Positions 48,012 through 61,251 are shown, numbered from the stretch's first letter. The stretch is 64,000 nucleotides of DNA from Metamycoplasma hyosynoviae (GCF_004365165.1 NZ_SOCH01000002.1:225776-289775), one strand, 5' to 3'. Numbers and translations are program-made. Notes: a model not told the origin generated them from the letters alone.

Positions 48012-48556
48012 TGAAATTAATAGTTGGATTGGGAAATCCTGGAGCTGAGTATGAAAAAACTAGACACAATCTTGGTTTTTTAATAATAGATGCTCTTTGT
48101 AAAAAAATAAAAATACAATTAACTGATGAAAAATTTAATGGTATATTTTTCAAGAACCAAGATTTCATTATTGCAAAACCTTTAACATATATGAATAAAA
48201 GTGGCGACTTTGTTCAAGCTATTGCAAATTATTATGATATTAAACCAGTTGATATACTGGTTGTTCATGATGATATTGATCTTCCGATGGGAAAAGTTGT
48301 GATTAAGCAAAATGGATCTTCTGGTGGTCATAACGGAATAAAAGACATCATTAACAAATTAGGAACCACTGAATTTAAAAGAATAAAAGTTGGTATTGGT
48401 AGAAGTTCAGATGTTATAAATTATGTTCTTTCTGAATTTTCAAAAACAGACTTAGAAAACTTAAAAAAATTATTTGATAAATTAAGTGATGCAATAGTAA
48501 CTTACATCTATAATGACATAAAATACTTATTAGATAAATTTAGTGGAAAATGATAA
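48011..48556 (+). CDS. pth: Peptidyl-tRNA hydrolase
   Basis: 181 residues. 'VGLGNPGAEYEKTRHNLGF' includes the catalytic His, 'KPLTYMNKSG' and 'VVHDDIDLPMG' follow, and 'NGSSGGHNGIKDI' completes the active site. It releases peptides from tRNA. Its last sense codon is UGA (Trp), directly followed by TAA, so the end is one codon later than the standard code would give. The junction with tilS is ATGATAATGG. Confidence 0.96.
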
Positions 48557-49464
48557 TGGAAGATAATAATCTTTTAAATAATTTACTAGTTTCATTAAAT
48601 AATAAAAAAGTATTAGTTGGGGTTAGCGGCGGACCAGATTCTATGTTTTTATTATTCTTACTCAGAAATTATAAAAACATAGTTGTTGCCCATGTGAATT
48701 ATAATAAACGCGAAGATAGCACTAACGATGAAAATATTGTTCGTGAATTTTGCAAAAAACACGAAATACAATTAGAAGTTCTAAGTTTAAAAAATACTTA
48801 TATCAAAGGGAATTTTCAAGAAATTGCAAGAAATGAAAGATATGAATTTTACAAAGAAATTTATGATAAATATTCTTGTGAAATTCTATTACTTGCTCAC
48901 CACAAAGATGACTTTTTAGAAACTGCAATTATGCAATTTGAATCTAAAAGATATTCATTTCATTACGGAATAAAAGAAACTAATCGGCTATTAAATATGA
49001 ATATCTATAGACCCTTAATTCATATTTATTGAAAAGATGAAATTTTAGAATTATGTAAACAAAATAAAATTAATTATGCAGTTGATTATACTAATGCAAT
49101 GGATATTTACACGCGAAATAAAATAAGGAATTCATTAAAAAAGATTTCGTTAGTTGAAAAAGAAAATCTATATAAAAACTATATTTCCAAAAACAACGAA
49201 TTAAGTGAAACTGAAAATATGGTTGATAAAAAATTTAATGAATGAAAAGATAAAAACTTTGAAGTAAATTTTCTAAAAGATGAAAAATTTTACAAAGAAT
49301 TAATTTATAAACTCATAAATACAAATTATGAAAAAGTATTACTATCAAGCAAAAAAATAGAAAATATATATCAATTTTTAATTTCACAAAATCGCACTTC
49401 AAAATACAAACTTGATAATCAACATTTTTTAGTAAAAAGAAAAAATTTAATTATTTTTAATTAA
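48550..49464 (+). CDS. tilS: tRNA(Ile)-lysidine synthase
   Basis: 304 residues from the ATG at 48550, or 302 from the second ATG at 48556; both overlap the pth end and I cannot choose between them. The PP-loop motif 'GVSGGPDSMFLLFLL' binds ATP, and 'LLLAHHKDDFLET' is the second conserved segment. It converts C34 to lysidine in tRNA-Ile(CAU), which restricts it to AUA codons. The C-terminal substrate domain of larger TilS proteins is reduced, as in other mollicutes. A UGA Trp lies at 49030. Confidence 0.93.
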
Positions 49465-49563
49465 AATTAAATAAATATTAAATTATTATTTATATTTAAA
49501 TTTTTTTACTTATACTTTTAAATTCCAAAAATATAATAATTTCATATTTTAAGAAAGGATGAT

Positions 49564-51678
49564 ATGCAACCAAATCCAAAACCAAAAAAGAGATTTAACT
49601 TTATGTGACTTCTCTTAATACTGTTAATCATTTTGACCGTATCTTTGCTTTATGTGATTATTTCCCATTATGTATCAAATGCAAGAACCACAATCACAAA
49701 AGATATTGCTTTTTTTGAAAAAGTATTAGAAGAAACCAAATTAGATACTAAAGATGCAAACTATATAAAAGAATGAATTTACAACCCCTATAATGGAAAT
49801 GTAAAAATAGTATTAAATGCAACTTCCGAAGTTTTAAATAAATTAGGTGTAAAAATTCAAACAAATGAAAGTACTTTCACATTTGCTGTTGATATTACAG
49901 GAACACAAATGGGAATAAACGAAAATTTATTTGCTTGAAAAAATATAAAGAATTCATTTATGTATGGTTCTAATGGTGATTTAATTGGAACTCATATAAC
50001 TGCTCCCGCTCCTACACTTAGTCTAAGCGAAAAAATATTTAACCTAATCTCTAAATTACTTCCAATATTCTCAATTATTATTTTTGGTTACTTCATATTC
50101 TCAATGTTATTTAGAACCCCTGGTATTGGTGGGGAATTCACCAAAGCTCAATCGCCTGCTGTTCAAGTTAAAACTAATAAAAAATTCTCTGATATAGCTG
50201 GTAATGAAGAAGCTAAAGAAGAAGTAGCTGAATTAATTGATTACCTAAAAAACCCTAAAAAATATGACATTGCTGGGGCAAGAATTCCTAAGGGAATTCT
50301 GCTAGGCGGTCCTCCAGGAACTGGTAAAACTTTACTTGCTAAGGCTACTGCTGGTGAAGCCAATGTTCCTTTCTTCTTTATCTCAGCTTCAAACTTTGTT
50401 GAAATGTTTGTAGGTCTTGGAGCTAAGAGAGTTAGAGATATGTTTGAAGAAGCTCGTAGAAATGCTCCTGCTATAATCTTCATTGATGAACTTGATGCTG
50501 TTGGTAGATCAAGAGGTGCTGGTATCGGTGGCGGTAATGATGAACGTGAACAAACCTTAAACCAACTTCTTGTTGAAATGGATGGCATTAAAGAAAATAG
50601 TGGGATCTTAATAATGGCTGCAACAAACAGAACTGACGTTCTAGATCCTGCTTTATTACGTCCTGGTAGATTTGATAGAACAATAAATGTTGCACTTCCT
50701 GATATAAAAGAAAGAGAAGCTATTCTAAAACTTCATGCAAGAGGTAAAAGAATTAGTGAAAACATTAAATTCAATTTAGTAGCAAGAAGAACACCCGGTT
50801 TTTCTGGTGCACAACTTGAAAACGTATTAAATGAAGCTTCATTATTATCAGTTAGAGAAAAAACTGGCGTTATAACAATTGAACAAATCGATGAAGCTAT
50901 TGATAGAGTTATTGCTGGCCCTGCTAAAAAATCAAGAACTATTTCTGAAAAAGAAAATATTGCGGTCGCTTATCACGAAGCTGGGCATGCTGTTGTTGGT
51001 CTAAAAATAAAAGGCGGAAATAAAGTTCAAAAGATTACAATAATCCCAAGAGGGCATGCAGGTGGTTATAACTTAATGCTTCCTGAAGAAGAAAAATATA
51101 ATAGATCAAAAATTGAACTTATAGCTATGATTACCTCATTTATGGGCGGTCGTGCTGCTGAAGCTATAATTTATGGTAAAGACAATGTTTCAACTGGTGC
51201 AAGTGATGACATTGCAAAAGCTACTAGAATAGCTCGTAAGATGGTAACTGAATATGGTCTTTCAGATCTAGGTCCTATTAAATATGAAGAAGATACTGAC
51301 ACTCCATTTTTGGGAAGAGACTATATGAAAAATAATTCATTTTCTTCAAATACAGCTCAAGAAATAGATCAAGAAGTAAGAAAGATTATGTTAGAAGCAG
51401 AACGTAATGCTTATAAGATAATTAATGAAAACAAGAAACTTCTAGAACTTATAAAAGATGCATTAATATTAAATGAAACCATAGTTGCTGAAGAAATTGA
51501 ATACATTGAAAAACATATGAAACTTCCTGAAAGAATGAATAAGGAAAAAGTCGAATTAAGTAAAGAATACTCTAAGAAAGACTTCGAAACTTTATTTAAT
51601 GAAGTAACCTCTCCAGAAGAAACAAAGCCTACTAAGAAGCCAAAAACCACTAAAAAAGGCGATAACGAAAATAATTAA
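49564..51678 (+). CDS. ftsH: ATP-dependent zinc metalloprotease FtsH
   Basis: 704 residues. Two membrane helices (about 13-33 and 157-182) flank an extracytoplasmic domain. The AAA+ module has Walker A 'GGPPGTGKTLL' near 245, Walker B 'IIFIDELDAVG' and the second region of homology 'LLRPGRFDR'. The zinc site HEAGH is near residue 472. It degrades damaged membrane and cytosolic proteins. The start at 49564 follows AAAGGA and restores the first membrane helix, which is lost if UGA is read as stop. The C-terminal 30 residues are Lys/Thr-rich. A strong terminator follows. Confidence 0.97.
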
Positions 51679-51695
51679 TTAAAAAAAGAAAGTAG

Positions 51696-51724
51696 AATAG
51701 CCACCCAAAAAAAGGGTGGCTATT
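51696..51724 (+). terminator. Terminator of the recD2-pth-tilS-ftsH region
   Basis: An 11-bp perfect stem (core AGCCACCC with GGGTGGCT) with a 7-A loop, followed by a short T stretch. It has the highest G+C of any hairpin in the window. Confidence 0.85.
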
Positions 51725-51923
51725 TCAAACAATTACTTAATACTTTTAATTTGATAAATGAAAATACTTAAATTTTAAAACTCTCAAAAAGAGAATTCAA
51801 ATTATTTCATTCCGATAAGGAAGAATTTTATGAATTAAGTCACAATATCTTCCCCACAAAATCTTTCTTTTAAATATAAACTCATATTAATATCTCTTCC
51901 TTTATTATTTTTAGTCTTCACTT

Positions 51924-52046
51924 CTAGTTTTCTAAATGAAGTTTAATCAATGACTTATTAGGATTTTTTATTTTTCCAATTAAAGCGTCAAGTCATTCAA
52001 TTTTCTTTTCGTATTCTTTGATTTCTTTAATCTTTTTTCTGCTCAT
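51924..52046 (-). CDS. Tiny ORF of 40 residues with promoter and ribosome binding site
   Basis: Begins MSRKKIKEIKEYEKK and contains one UGA Trp; ends at TAG. GGGAG lies 5 bases before the ATG, and a TATAAT box on the minus strand is at 52079-52084, so expression signals look intact. The protein is basic and probably one or two helices; I recognise no family. Downstream, other frames continue with protein-like sequence for about 150 bases, so this may be the surviving start of a longer gene broken by frameshifts. Confidence 0.4.
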
Positions 52047-52345
52047 AAAAACTCCCGTTAAGTGATTGTGCTAAAATTATTATATATACGGTTTTGCTAA
52101 AAAGTTAATAAAAAAATAAGAAAATTTTTTCACTTTTTCTTTTAATTTATAATTGATAAATTAAGCAAAAAACATATAAATTCCATTTTAGGAAAAATTT
52201 TTGCAAATAGATAATTTTAGATTTTTTTAATTGCAATAAAACAAATCCAAAATGACATCAAACCACAAATAATAAAAACCAAAAATTTATTAAGTTTTAG
52301 GATAAACACAGACAAAACTAATTCAAATATTATTAGCAAAAAAAG

Positions 52346-52351
52346 TATAAT
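52346..52351 (+). promoter_or_regulatory. -10 box of a lipoprotein gene, probable leaderless start
   Basis: TATAAT ends 7 bases before the ATG at 52359 (spacer TTAATTT). There is no room for a leader or ribosome binding site. The same spacing occurs at tsaE. Confidence 0.6.
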
Positions 52352-52358
52352 TTAATTT

Positions 52359-53282
52359 ATGAAAAAAATTATTGGCAAATTTTTAATTTTATCGAGTGTT
52401 GCAGTACCATTTTCTTTAATGTCAGCTTCATGTACTTATCAACCTTCCATAAAATTAAAAGAAAATAAAAAAGAAGAAAATTTTATATATGATACTAAAA
52501 GCAATAAATGATTAGTTAGGGGAAGCGCAACTTCTTTTAAAATTAATTCATTAAAAAATTTAAATCCAATTGACCCATCTGATCCTAGTTATGGAATTTA
52601 TGAATATCAAAAAGATGAATCAGGAAAAGTTTTATTGCACAACAATAAACCACTTTTAAAATTTAAAGCAGATTCTATTATTCAACACAAAAACAAAGAT
52701 GACAAAATTATAAATTTTGGAAAGCTACAAATTGCTGCATTAAACCCCGGAAAATTCAAACCATTATATTCAGAAATACTTGATTTTACTAATTTTTCAG
52801 GTCAGTACCAATTTCGAATTTATGCTTTCACATCGGAAGAATTAGAAAAATATTATCCTTCTGCATTTAATAAAAAATATTGACAATATAAAAATAATAA
52901 TAAGGCTTTATTTCTTACAATATTCTATTTGTCTAAAACATCATTAAGTGTTAATAACTATGTAAGTTTAGATTCAAAACCAACTGATGACACTAATCAA
53001 AATACACTAACACCAGTTGAATATTTAAATGATAGCGGAATACCTTCAACACTTGAGACTATATCTATTTCAAATAGTTGAAAACCACATTTTGATGATG
53101 CTTACAATACTATGATGAAAAATCCATTTGCTAATAAATTTATATCATTACCTGCACCTGCTAGTGTAAATTATTTAAATTATAATGAAGCATTCTGACC
53201 ATTTATGACCAATGAACCCGAAAAAAAGGGTGTTGTAAAAAATACTGTTGATCCAATAGTTGTAGAATTTGAAACTAATTAA
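52359..53282 (+). CDS. Predicted lipoprotein of unknown function
   Basis: 307 residues. The signal peptide ends in the lipobox LMSASC, with Cys25 as lipid anchor. The mature protein is rich in Asn, Lys, Tyr and Pro and contains several UGA Trp codons. Short conserved-looking patches such as '[15 protein letters not shown]' and '[15 protein letters not shown]' are not diagnostic. It ends 13 bases before gltX, with which it probably shares a transcript. The start follows a TATAAT box by 7 bases. Confidence 0.72.
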
Positions 53283-53295
53283 GAAAAGAGATAAT

Positions 53296-54681
53296 ATGAA
53301 AATAAGAACGCGTTATGCACCAAGTCCAACAGGATATTTACATATAGGTGGAGCTAGAACTGCTCTATTTTGTTATTTATATGCCAAACATTTTAATGGC
53401 GATTTTGTATTTCGTTTAGAAGATACAGATGTTGAAAGAAACATTAAAGATGGTGAAAAAAGTCAACTAGAAAATTTAAAATGACTTGGAATAATCCCTG
53501 ATGAAAGTCCATTAAAACCTAATGAAAAATATGGTAAATATCGCCAAAGTGAAAAACTAGATGTTTATAAAAAAATAGCAGAAGATTTAATAAAAAAGAA
53601 TTTAGCATATAAAGCTTATGACACTTCAGAAGAGTTAAATATTCAACGTGAAGAACAAGAATCTAAAGGAATAACTTCTTTTAGATATGATAAAAATTGA
53701 CTTCAAATTTCCAACGAAGAAAAATCTAGACGTGATAAAAATAACGAATATTCAATTAGACTTGCATTAAAACCAAACCAAGTTTATGAATGAGATGATA
53801 TTGTTAGAGGAAAAATTTCTGTTAATAGTGATGATATCGGTGATTTTGTTATAGTAAAAAGCGATGGATATCCAACCTATAATTTTGCTGTTGTGGTTGA
53901 TGATCATCAAATGGAAATAACACATGTATTACGTGGTGAAGAACATATAACAAATACCCCAAAACAACTCGCTATATATGAATCTTTAGATTGAACACCT
54001 CCATTATTTGGTCATTTAACAATAATCACAAATATGGAAGGAAAAAAACTTTCAAAGCGTGACATTAATACAAAACAATTCATAGAAGACTATAGAAATG
54101 AAGGTTATTCACCAGAAGGTATTTTCAATTTCTTAGCTTTATTAGGTTGAACTTCGGCAGATGCTCAAGAATTAATGACTCGTGAAGAATTAATTAAAAA
54201 ATTCGATCCTGCAAGATTAAGTAAAAGTCCATCAAAATTTGACGTTGTTAAAATGGATTGATTTTCTAAACAGCATATAAAAAGTATTCCTAACGAAGAA
54301 CTATTAAAAACATTAAAACTAAAAGACAATGAATGAAGTCAAATTTTCATTGATACTTACAAAACACATTGTTCAACTACAAATCAAATAAAAGAATATT
54401 TAAAAACTTATACAAATATTAAAAAGGAACTCGATATTCCTTTTAAAAAGAACAATGTAGTTACTTATTTTTATAATGAATTATCAAAAAAACCTTTTAC
54501 CATAGATAAAATTCAAGAATCAATTAATGCAGTTAAAGATGCATTAAAAGTAAAAGGTAAAGATTTATTTATGCCCATAAGAATAGCAACAACATACGAA
54601 GAACATGGGCCAGAACTTGCAAAAGCTATTTATCTATTCGGAAAAGAAACTATATTCGAAAGACTAAAAAAATGAAATTAA
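53296..54681 (+). CDS. gltX: Glutamyl-tRNA synthetase
   Basis: 461 residues, class Ic. The HIGH motif is '[19 protein letters not shown]' close to the N-terminus, and the KMSKS motif is 'GKKLSKRD'. '[10 protein letters not shown]' and 'VLRGEEHI' belong to the same fold. The start at 53296 is preferred to the one at 53269 because the earlier frame overlaps the lipoprotein and adds residues that are not part of the family. The two terminal codons are UGA (Trp) and AAT before TAA. The 3' end overlaps the next gene by 10 bases. Confidence 0.95.
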
Positions 54682-55046
54682 CATATACATCTTTTAGTTG
54701 AATAGATGAAACGAAAGAAAATATTTTTTCTACCCCTCCATTAGACTATACTCTAAAAATGAACGGGAACACTAGAGTAATTAATTTTGTTGATCACGAA
54801 AATAATGAACATTATCTTGAAATAAGCGAAACCACAGTATTTGTAAGATATGACAAAAGATCATTATGGCTTGATATAAATAAACCAAGAGAAAATGTAT
54901 TAAATTTCACCGAAGATAAAAATATAGTTTTAAAATGAGCACTTCTTGAAATCAATATTTCAATATCTCAAATAGATTTTTCTTATGAAATTTATCAAGG
55001 CAATACATTACTAACCACTAATGTAGTATTGCTTAAATTTTTATAA
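54672..55046 (+). CDS. Small hypothetical protein, possibly DUF1934/YwiB-like
   Basis: 124 residues, with mostly beta-type sequence. 'TTVFVRYDKRSLWLDI', an expected central part and the ending 'IDFSYEIYQGNTLLTTNVV' resemble the calycin-like YwiB/DUF1934 proteins that sit next to aminoacyl-tRNA synthetase genes in Firmicutes. The resemblance is weak and position based. The start overlaps gltX by 10 bases (ATGAAATTAA), so it is translated with it. Confidence 0.6.
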
Positions 55047-55055
55047 TAAATAATT

Positions 55056-55061
55056 TATAAT
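55056..55061 (+). promoter_or_regulatory. -10 box of plsY, probable near-leaderless start
   Basis: TATAAT, with 9 bases (TCTTCTATA) before the plsY ATG and no ribosome binding site. Confidence 0.5.
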
Positions 55062-55070
55062 TCTTCTATA

Positions 55071-55808
55071 ATGAAGTTCAATTTTAGTTATATTTGAATA
55101 AACCTAATTATCTTTTTATGTGCTTATTTAATAGGATCTATTAACTTAAGTATCATCCTATCTAAGTACAAAAACAAGGATGATATACGAACAAAAGGCT
55201 CTGGAAATCCCGGATCAACAAATGCATTTAGAAACTTTGGAGCAAAATTTGGAATTATTGTTTTTTTATTTGACTTCTTGAAAAGTTATATTTCGATAAT
55301 AATAGTTTTTTTATTTAAACAGTTTCTTACAATATATGATTCTAATTTCAATTATATTTTACCTTTAATTGCCGGACTTGGAGTAATGCTTGGACATATA
55401 TTTCCAATATATTTTAAATTTAAGGGCGGCAAGGGCGTAGCTAGTTTCTTTGGAATTTTACTTGCATTTGACTTTGTCCTATTTTTAATTGGCGTAATCT
55501 TATTTTTTACAATTCTATTAATTGGAAAAATGGTTTCATTATCTTCTGTTATTTCAACAAACTTAGCATCATTTATTTCATTTATTCCATTCTTCTATTT
55601 CTGACCATTAGGTTTCATACATTTAAATACACCATTTTATGTAGATAGCGTTATGCTTGTTATTGGTTCAGCTACCATAATGCTCACACATATTCCTAAT
55701 TACTTCAAAATTTCAGATGGGCATGAAAACAAAGTTAACCTAATAAAATACTTCAAAAACAAGAAAAATAAAGAAATTGTAGCTTCAAATCACGAAGAAA
55801 TAAATTAA
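55071..55808 (+). CDS. plsY: Acyl-phosphate:glycerol-3-phosphate acyltransferase PlsY
   Basis: 245 residues, about five to seven membrane helices. The signature 'KGSGNPGSTNAFRNFG' and 'GHIFPIYFKFKGGKGVASF' are the phosphate- and glycerol-binding loops of PlsY. It makes lysophosphatidic acid from acyl phosphate, the first step of membrane lipid synthesis. The start at 55071 includes the first helix. It has a longer, basic C-terminal tail than usual. A UGA Trp occurs at residue 9. Confidence 0.94.
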
Positions 55809-55838
55809 TTTTAAACTAAAATTTATATTTTTTAAAAA

Positions 55839-55871
55839 TTAAAAATGTCGTTTATTTAAGGACATTTTTAA
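55839..55871 (+). terminator. Terminator of plsY
   Basis: An 11-bp stem (TTAAAAATGTC with GACATTTTTAA) with an 11-base loop, followed by TTTTTTG. It may also serve the convergent gene that ends at 55887. Confidence 0.75.
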
Positions 55872-55886
55872 TTTTTTGATTATTAA

Positions 55887-56771
55887 TTAAAATGTATATT
55901 CTCTACTTGAATAGAAATAGATTTTATTTTTTATTATTCTTATAATCGGAAGTAAGGAATAAGTCAATAAAGAATAAAATGGAATTTCTATAAGACTCTT
56001 AAATACAATTGGAATCATATATACTAAGAATCAAAGTTTATAATCTTTTGGTTTTCTTCCTTCGGGTACTATTCAAGTATTGTAATAATTAATAAATGCA
56101 AATGGACCTCATAATCATCTAGTAATGATAATTACAATGAATATCATAATCAGAATATCAAATATAGAATGCAATTTCATTTTTATAAAATAAGATACTC
56201 GTGAAAATTTAAAAATGAAAAATGTTATTAGTGAATATATTCAAATCAAAGTAAATGATGTAGATACAACCGCTACTACTAATGATAAAGGAACTTTAAC
56301 ATTCTTAGAACCTTTTTCTCATTTAATTTTTTGATATTCTTGTGTTATCATAAATATTGCAATTGTTGTAATAAATGCTAATATAAGAAATCCTATGTAT
56401 CAAGACTTACTTGATTTACCTTTAAAGTAAAACATAATAAGACTGGACATTATTGCTATTGCAGGTGGCACAATGGCATATTCAAGCATTCAACCCATAC
56501 CACCATGCTTAATAATCATTAAAAACGTATCACACAGAATAGCAAGAAACGCTCCTTTTAAAGCCCCTAAGCATAAACCAAATAATATGAATACAAAATA
56601 TGTAAGTGAAATACGATATGACTTTCGAAATAAATATGTCTCAATTAAATTTGCAATAATGAAAATTGCAACTAACATACCATATAATGTAATTTCAAAT
56701 ATTGTTAACTTATATGCTTTTGTTTTTATATTCCGTGTTAATTTATATAAGAAATTGAATTTAATTACCAA
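55887..56771 (-). CDS. ECF-type transporter S component-like membrane protein
   Basis: 294 residues with about seven membrane helices. The region 'GLCLGALKGAFLAILCDTF' followed by 'IIKHGGMGWMLEYAIVPP' has the pattern of substrate-binding S components of energy-coupling-factor (vitamin) transporters, which share the EcfA/EcfT module encoded elsewhere. The substrate is not readable. The start is taken at a TTG codon at 56769-56771, since the first ATG (residue 32) lies inside the first helix; this start is uncertain. Confidence 0.62.
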
Positions 56772-56796
56772 CTTTTCTAAAATTTTAATAGTTTAA

Positions 56797-56831
56797 AAAC
56801 TAAAACCAAAAATTAATGATGGTTTTAGTTT
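56797..56831 (-). terminator. Terminator of the aminopeptidase pair
   Basis: An 11-bp perfect stem (AAACTAAAACC with GGTTTTAGTTT) with a 13-base loop, followed on the minus strand by T-rich sequence. It lies 5 bases past the stop of the gene at 56837. Confidence 0.75.
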
Positions 56832-56836
56832 CAATT

Positions 56837-58207
<1,371 letters not shown>

Positions 58208-58208
58208 T

Positions 58209-59630
58209 TTATTCTCCTTGTCCTTGGGCTTGTGATTTTCCCAATTCTACCAATGTAGAAACCAAAATTCCAAGTCCCATACCTTTTTTGTCAGCTGTCC
58301 CAGCAACATCACAGTGAATATAATCCACTTTGTTTGTAAATTCTTTTAAGAACATTGCGGCAGTATTACAATCTGATTTTTCATTGTTTGAATAGTTGTT
58401 TAAATCAGCTATTAACGATTCTTTATTTGGTTTGTGGAAGTCTTCATGCAATGGCATTCTTCAAACTTTTTCATGAGCAATTTTAGCTGCATCTTCAAAT
58501 TGATGTCATCTCTTGCAACAAGTTGAATAAATACCCGAATATGTTCTTCCTAATGCTGCAAGCATAGTTCCAGTTAATGTAGCAACATCAACTAACAAAC
58601 TTGCTTTCAATTTTGTAGCCCCGTAATAAAGTCCATCAGCTAATACTAATCTACCTTCGGCATCGGTATCAGTTATTTCAACACTTTTACCACTTAATGA
58701 TTTGATTACTGATTCAGGAACTGTAGCATGTGTATCAATTGCATTATCAGTTAACATCATAACCGCTGCAACATTAGCTTTAACTTTTAATTCAGCAAGC
58801 GCCTTTACTGCATAAGCACAAATTACTGAACCTGACATATCAAATTTCATACCTTCCATATGGTAGCCTTTAGTATTATAGCCACCAGTATCAAAGGTAA
58901 TCCCTTTACCTACATAAACGAATTTTTCTTTTGATTTGCTATTACCATTGTATTCAATAACAACAACTCTCGGTTCATACGAACTACCACTATTAACCGC
59001 TAGTAATAAGTTCATTCCTAATTTTTGAATTTCTTCTTTATCTAAAATAGAAATTTTCAAATTCTTGTTTTTAGAAAATTCTTTTTTAATTTCATTTGCA
59101 ATATATTCTGAAGTAGCGATGTTTGGTGGCGTAATTTGTAAATTTCTCGCACCATTAATGGCGTTTGCTATTTTAGAAAGTTCTTCTACAAATTCTTGTT
59201 TGGTCTCATCTTCTAAAAATAAAGAAATTTCAATTTTATCTTCTTTGTCAGTTTTTGACTTTTCTTTCATCGAAAACAATTCGGCTGAGTGAAATGCATC
59301 GCGCATAACAAATGCTCTAAGAACTTCATCTATAGAAATATGTTCATTCACAAATGATTTAACATCAATAACATAATTTCTTCTTTTGCTTAAAATAATA
59401 GCGTCAACTACTTTAGTAAGATCATAATAGTCATCACAATCTTTTGATATGAATATATAAGCTTCATTTTTATCCAAAAATTCTGTAATGTAATTTGGTT
59501 CGGTTGAAATTTGATTATCAAGACACCCTTGACAAATTTCATCTATTCTACAGCTTAAGCATTTTTTTTCATAAAATGCTTTTAGTAAAATATTTTTACC
59601 ATCATACTTTGTAGCATATTTTGTAATCAT
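58209..59630 (-). CDS. pepA: M17 leucyl aminopeptidase (copy 2) with N-terminal CxxC pair
   Basis: 473 residues. The catalytic motifs are kept: 'VGKGITFDTGGYNTKG', 'GMKFDMSGSV' and ITDTDAEGRL. The N-terminal domain contains 'KKCLSCRIDEICQGCLDN' at about 22-39, that is C-x2-C-x5-C-x2-C, which looks like a zinc-binding or redox motif; copy 1 and ordinary M17 enzymes lack it. The two copies are clearly related along their catalytic domains and have diverged in the N-terminal domain. AAAGGA precedes the ATG at 59630. Confidence 0.93.
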
Positions 59631-59738
59631 ATTTTCCTTTCGACATAATGAGTAACTTTTTTAATATTAAAAATATATTTAAATTATAAATTAATTAAAA
59701 ATAATAGTAAATTATTATTAACATTTAAAACTTAGAAT

Positions 59739-60398
59739 TTAATAAATTGATCAATCAATTTCAGATTTTCCAAGATCTTTCAATTTTTGATTTATCCTTT
59801 TAAATAAGTGGAAATTTTCAAATCCCTTGTTATATCCAAGAGGAGAAGGGTGCGAAGTTGAAATAAGAATTTGATTATTTAAATTTAATTTAGATAAGAA
59901 ATTTCTAGCATAACCGCCAAGTGCAATATAAATAATATTGTCTTTAATTTCATTAATTTCTTTAAGGAAATTAATTACAAATTCTTCTCATCCAATGTTT
60001 TTATGTGAAAGTGGTCTACCTTCAAAAACTGTTAAAATGGTGTTGATTAACATAACACCTTGATTTTTTCATGATGTAAGATCACCGTTTTTTAGTACAA
60101 CATTGGGATAATCTTTTTTAAGTTCTTTAAACATATTTTGAAGGGACATTGGAAGGTATGGATTAGATTTGTTAATAGAAAAAGCAAGACCATTAGCAAC
60201 ATTAACTGTTGGATATGGGTCTTGACCAATAATTATTACTTTCAAATTATCATAATCAAAATTCTCAAATGCAGAAAATATTTGCTTCTTAGGAGGAAAT
60301 ATTTTCTGACTTTGATTATTATTTATAAATCCAACAATTTTCTTAAAATAATCTTTTTCTTTTTCTAATTTTAGAAACTCAATAAAATTAAATTTCAT
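59739..60398 (-). CDS. ung: Uracil-DNA glycosylase
   Basis: 219 residues. 'IIIGQDPYPTVNVANGLAFS' carries the catalytic Asp in GQDPY, but the usual His after Tyr is Pro and the GQA that follows is changed to NVA. 'STSHPSPLGYNKGF' holds the second catalytic His; the Ser after HPSPL is Gly. So the enzyme is recognisable but diverged, and activity is likely though unproven. The start at 60398 is an ATG preceded by a purine-rich stretch; a TTG farther upstream is rejected. It overlaps the fmt end by 11 bases. Confidence 0.88.
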
Positions 60399-61251
60399 GT
60401 TTAACTTTCTTTTTGCCTTCAAATTGATATTCTACTAAATATAATTTTCCATTTGAAAAATCTAATGAAAGAGGGGTTTTTATCTTGGTTAATGAAGCTC
60501 TAAAAATTTTTAGTCTTTTATTATTGATGATTATGAAAGCGCCCGGTTGATCATTAAATGCTTTTATTTTTGAAAGTGCTTCTTCTTTGGTTTGACTTAA
60601 AAATATTTCAGCATCTTCATTTTTTATTTTGGGAGCAAGAGTTGCTTTTAATTCATCTTGCTTAATTGCTTTTATTTTATTTTGTGAAAGTTGGATAAGT
60701 CAATTAGGTAAATTTTTGATTGTTAAATTTGCAAGTTTATCAAAAATTTCGAGCGCTGTATCTTGCTCGAGAATTTCGCATTTTGCCGTTCCAATAATAT
60801 CACCAGCATCCATCCTATCGATCATATAAATTAAAGAAATACCAGTTTCTTTTTCATTATTTAAAAGTGCATGTTGAATAGGCGCGGCACCACGATATTT
60901 TTCAAGCAAACTTCCATGGACGTTGATAGATGCTATTTTCGCGATTTCTAAGACAGAGTTTGGTATGAATTGACCAAATGCAGCAGTTATAAAAAAATCG
61001 TAGTTTAGAGTAATTAATTTATCTTTTATCTCTTTTATTTTGATCGGTTGGAATAGAGGAATATTATACTTTTCAGCTAGTAAAGCAACTGGAGTCTTGA
61101 TTAGATTTTTATTTCTATCAACCGAATTGTTTGGTTGACTAACCAAAGCTAAGACTTCAAAATTTTCATTATTTATTAAGCTTTCAAAAATATTTTTTGA
61201 AAACTCACCAGTGCCTGCTAGTACTAATTTAAGTTTATTTTTTTGTCACAT
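60388..61251 (-). CDS. fmt: Methionyl-tRNA formyltransferase
   Basis: 287 residues. 'AGTGEFSKNIFESL' at the N-terminus and the catalytic 'NVHGSLLEKYRGAAPIQHAL' with the Asn, His and later Asp ('DRMDAGDI') identify the family. It formylates initiator Met-tRNA. The ATG at 61251 is followed at once by UGA (Trp), which the standard code would have hidden. The C-terminal domain is shorter than in E. coli. It lies 39 bases after tmcAL. Confidence 0.93.

Larger units (their letters stand above)
51725..52358. other. Gene-poor 630-base region with a tiny ORF
   Basis: Apart from the 40-residue ORF at 51924-52046, no gene is supported. The minus strand at about 51740-51920 has two short open stretches in other frames (one reads 'MSLYLKERFCGEDIVT'), which may be remnants of a decayed gene. 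From 52060 to 52340 I see only AT-rich sequence. Confidence 0.5.

Noticed and set aside
51924..52046. Transposase remnant at the tiny ORF
   Set aside because: There are no terminal inverted repeats or DDE-type motifs, so calling it a mobile element is not supported.
60399..60422. Upstream TTG start for ung
   Set aside because: It would lengthen the overlap with fmt and adds a basic stretch not seen in the family; the ATG at 60398 fits.
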